NCBI GenBank assembly: GCA_027065635.1
Contig: JAMONQ010000194.1
Coordinates: 1-22,273 of the forward strand
DNA from: Campylobacterales bacterium
GTDB lineage: Bacteria; Campylobacterota; Campylobacteria; Campylobacterales; Hydrogenimonadaceae
Direction: 5' to 3'
DNA length: 22,273 nt
In this document: piece after piece, positions 20,512-22,273 of the stretch
Numbering within the stretch: position 1 is the first letter of the stretch
Layout of the letters: every line of letters starts with the position of its first letter
Notes under the pieces: model-generated
Told to the model about the DNA's origin: nothing
Databases searched by the model: none
What the model saw: only the letters and a program-made list of their open reading frames with translations
Program-made: the position numbers and the translations under genes

Positions 20512-22273
20512 TCAATACCCCAAAGCTCCAAGCAGAGAGTAGACACTGAATGCGGCCAGCCATGCCAGTACGTTAGGATATACCAGATAAAATCCTCTCC
20601 ACGCCCACTGCGGCACTTCGGCCCAGAATGTACTCATGGCGGCTATACATGGCGAGTAGATCATGATAATGACTATCAGCGCTATCGCAGCTTTGAAAGA
20701 TATGTTTTCTCTTAGTCTCTCTATGAGAGTATTGCTGCGCTCGTTGGCATCCGAGACCGCATACAGCGTAGCCAGTGTCGAGACGACCACCTCTTTTGCG
20801 GCAAGACCTGTGATGGTGGCTACTGAAACCCTCCAGTCAAATCCGAGCGGCTCGAATACCGGCTCTATAGCCTTTCCTATCCTTCCAAGATAGCTGCTTT
20901 CGAGCTCTTTGGCGGCAAGTTCGCTCTGAAGTCTGCTCTTTTCACCCTCGTCACTTACAGCCTCTATCTTCGTTTCGTAACTGTCGACGAGCTGCGTATC
21001 CTGCGGATAGGAGCTCAAAAACCAGACGATCATGGAAGCGCCGGCTATGAATGTACCCGCCTTTTTCAAAAAGAGCTTCGCCTTTATCCATAGCTCTACG
21101 CCCAGAGCCTTCAGCGAAGGGAACCTGTAAGGAGGCATCTCCATGACAAACGGCTCCGGTTCCCCCTTGAAAAGTACCGTTCTCAAGATTTTCGCCACGA
21201 TAAGACCGAGTATCGCACCGCTTATATATATGATAAAGAGGATATTGCCGGCATGCGAAGTCGGAAAAAAAGCGCCTATGAGCAGTACATATACGGGAAG
21301 GCGCGCCGAACAGCTCATAAATCCCAAAACGAGCATCGTGATTATACGATCCTTCGGATTCTTCAGTGTCCGGGCCGCCATATATGCAGGAACGGTACAC
21401 CCGAAACCGCTTACAAGAGGGATAAAAGCCTTTCCCTGGAGTCCGAACTTCTTCATGAATCCGTCCAGCAAAAAAGCGGCTCTTGCCATATACCCGGTCT
21501 GCTCCAGAAGGTTGATCCCCAAAAACAGTATCAGAATATTCGGCAAGAACATTATCACGGAACCTACAGCCGGTACAATACCGTCAGCCAGTACCGATTG
21601 AATCGCACCGTCGGGCAATACGGCCTTTATCGTATTGGAGATCTCGGTAAAAGCTGCATCGATCCAGTCCATAGGAATCGATCCGACTTCGAAAGTGATC
21701 TGAAAAAGAAGCCACATGAAAAAGAGAAAGATAGGCAGCCCCAGAACCGGATGTATCAGCAGCCTGTCCAGCCTGTCCGTAAGAGTAACCTTTTTTGGAG
21801 GTTTTTTCAGCGCTTTCAAAACGAGCGCTTTGGAGAGCGCATAGCGTTCGTCGCTTAGAATATCGCTTGTTGACTCTTCGTCGAACTCCAGCTCCAGCTC
21901 CCTGTATATCTGCCCGAGCAGTTCATGCAGCTCGATGAAAATGGGCAGATCATGTATCACTCTATATATATCCTCATCCCTATCGAGCAATCTTATAGCG
22001 ATAAAGCGCGCCTCGTCAGGATCTTTGAAGTGGGGGGATTTGTGAAGTACTTTTACGAGTTTTCCTATCTGCTCCTCGATCCTTTCATCGTAGAATAGTT
22101 TGTTTTTCGGCTTCGGTTTGGCATGAACCTCCAAAATCCTGTCTACGATCTCGTCCACACCCCTGTGCTCTTTGGCGGAAGTGAGAATAACCGGAATTCC
22201 GAGCAGCTCTTCGAGTCTCTCTCTATCTACCGCACCGCCTTGTTTCTCCACCTCGTCGATCATATTGACCACG
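20512..22273 (-). CDS. feoB: Ferrous iron transport protein B, C-terminal part (cut by window end)
   Basis: Inner membrane Fe(II) transporter with an N-terminal G-protein domain. About 587 C-terminal residues are present; the frame is open to the window edge, so the first in-frame start is not the real start. The visible sequence begins at the G4 motif (NMID) and continues with LLGIPVILTSAKE (G5), the helical domain and the FeoB cytosolic linker (RFIAIRLLDRDEDIY). The membrane part carries two gate motifs: GFGCTVPAYMAARTL and SCSARLPVYVLLIGAFF. Further segments are AAKEVVVSTLATLYA and YSPCIAAMSTFW. About eight membrane helices can be seen, ending SVYSLLGALGY. The upstream gene (often feoA) lies outside the window. 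Confidence 0.95.
   Translation of the reverse strand, partial: VVNMIDEVEKQGGAVDRERLEELLGIPVILTSAKEHRGVDEIVDRILEVHAKPKPKNKLFYDERIEEQIGKLVKVLHKSPHFKDPDEARFIAIRLLDRDEDIYRVIHDLPIFIELHELLGQIYRELELEFDEESTSDILSDERYALSKALVLKALKKPPKKVTLTDRLDRLLIHPVLGLPIFLFFMWLLFQITFEVGSIPMDWIDAAFTEISNTIKAVLPDGAIQSVLADGIVPAVGSVIMFLPNILILFLGINLLEQTGYMARAAFLLDGFMKKFGLQGKAFIPLVSGFGCTVPAYMAARTLKNPKDRIITMLVLGFMSCSARLPVYVLLIGAFFPTSHAGNILFIIYISGAILGLIVAKILRTVLFKGEPEPFVMEMPPYRFPSLKALGVELWIKAKLFLKKAGTFIAGASMIVWFLSSYPQDTQLVDSYETKIEAVSDEGEKSRLQSELAAKELESSYLGRIGKAIEPVFEPLGFDWRVSVATITGLAAKEVVVSTLATLYAVSDANERSNTLIERLRENISFKAAIALIVIIMIYSPCIAAMSTFWAEVPQWAWRGFYLVYPNVLAWLAAFSVYSLLGALGY

Noticed and set aside
1..22273. Mobile element, CRISPR array, tRNA or rRNA
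   Set aside because: I read through both strands for transposase motifs, evenly spaced direct repeats, tRNA-like cloverleaf ends and rRNA core sequences and found none.

Overview
The window looks like a piece of a Campylobacterota (epsilonproteobacterial) chromosome with a moderate GC content. The reasons are the coaD-tmk-hisS-speA-cysE gene order, protein sequences that read like that phylum throughout, tightly packed overlapping genes, and promoters that show mainly a -10 box (often TGnTAnAAT) with no clear -35 box. This is judged by eye, and I cannot name the genus. I see no tRNA, rRNA, CRISPR array, insertion sequence or phage gene. Almost all of it is housekeeping and biosynthetic sequence.

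Region 1 (1-4592, + strand) is an operon-like run: the 3' end of coaD, then tmk, hisS, speA and cysE, with the first four genes overlapping. It combines coenzyme A, dTTP, histidyl-tRNA, polyamine and cysteine functions. A guanine deaminase-like gene (guaD, - strand, 4596-5057) converges on cysE with a 3-bp gap. Region 2 (5127-7578, + strand) holds a class I aminotransferase and a degenerate EAL plus HDOD signalling protein, which converges on metE with a single base between them.

Region 3 (7580-12453, - strand) looks like a cobalamin-related block. It contains a BtuB-like TonB-dependent receptor with its own promoter, a short relic that copies the receptor's first 17 codons and echoes its last codons, a candidate cobalamin riboswitch, and the B12-independent methionine synthase metE. 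The logic would be B12 uptake next to a B12-repressible enzyme that is needed only when B12 is scarce. A 75-codon PC4-like gene precedes the receptor.

Region 4 (12514-15703, - strand) is ilvB-ilvH-lpxD behind a good -10 box. Region 5 (15707-20393, - strand) is a coupled group: a CoA-binding protein, ilvA, a large two-domain protein (seven-bladed WD40-like propeller followed by an alpha-solenoid of about four 84-residue repeats) and a Ppx/GppA phosphatase. ilvA and ilvBH together supply the entry steps to isoleucine. Region 6 (20512-22273, - strand) is the C-terminal part of the ferrous iron transporter FeoB, cut by the window edge.

The least explained items are the propeller/solenoid protein coupled to Ppx/GppA and the receptor relic plus riboswitch leader ahead of metE. 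No clearly new defence or mobile system is visible.
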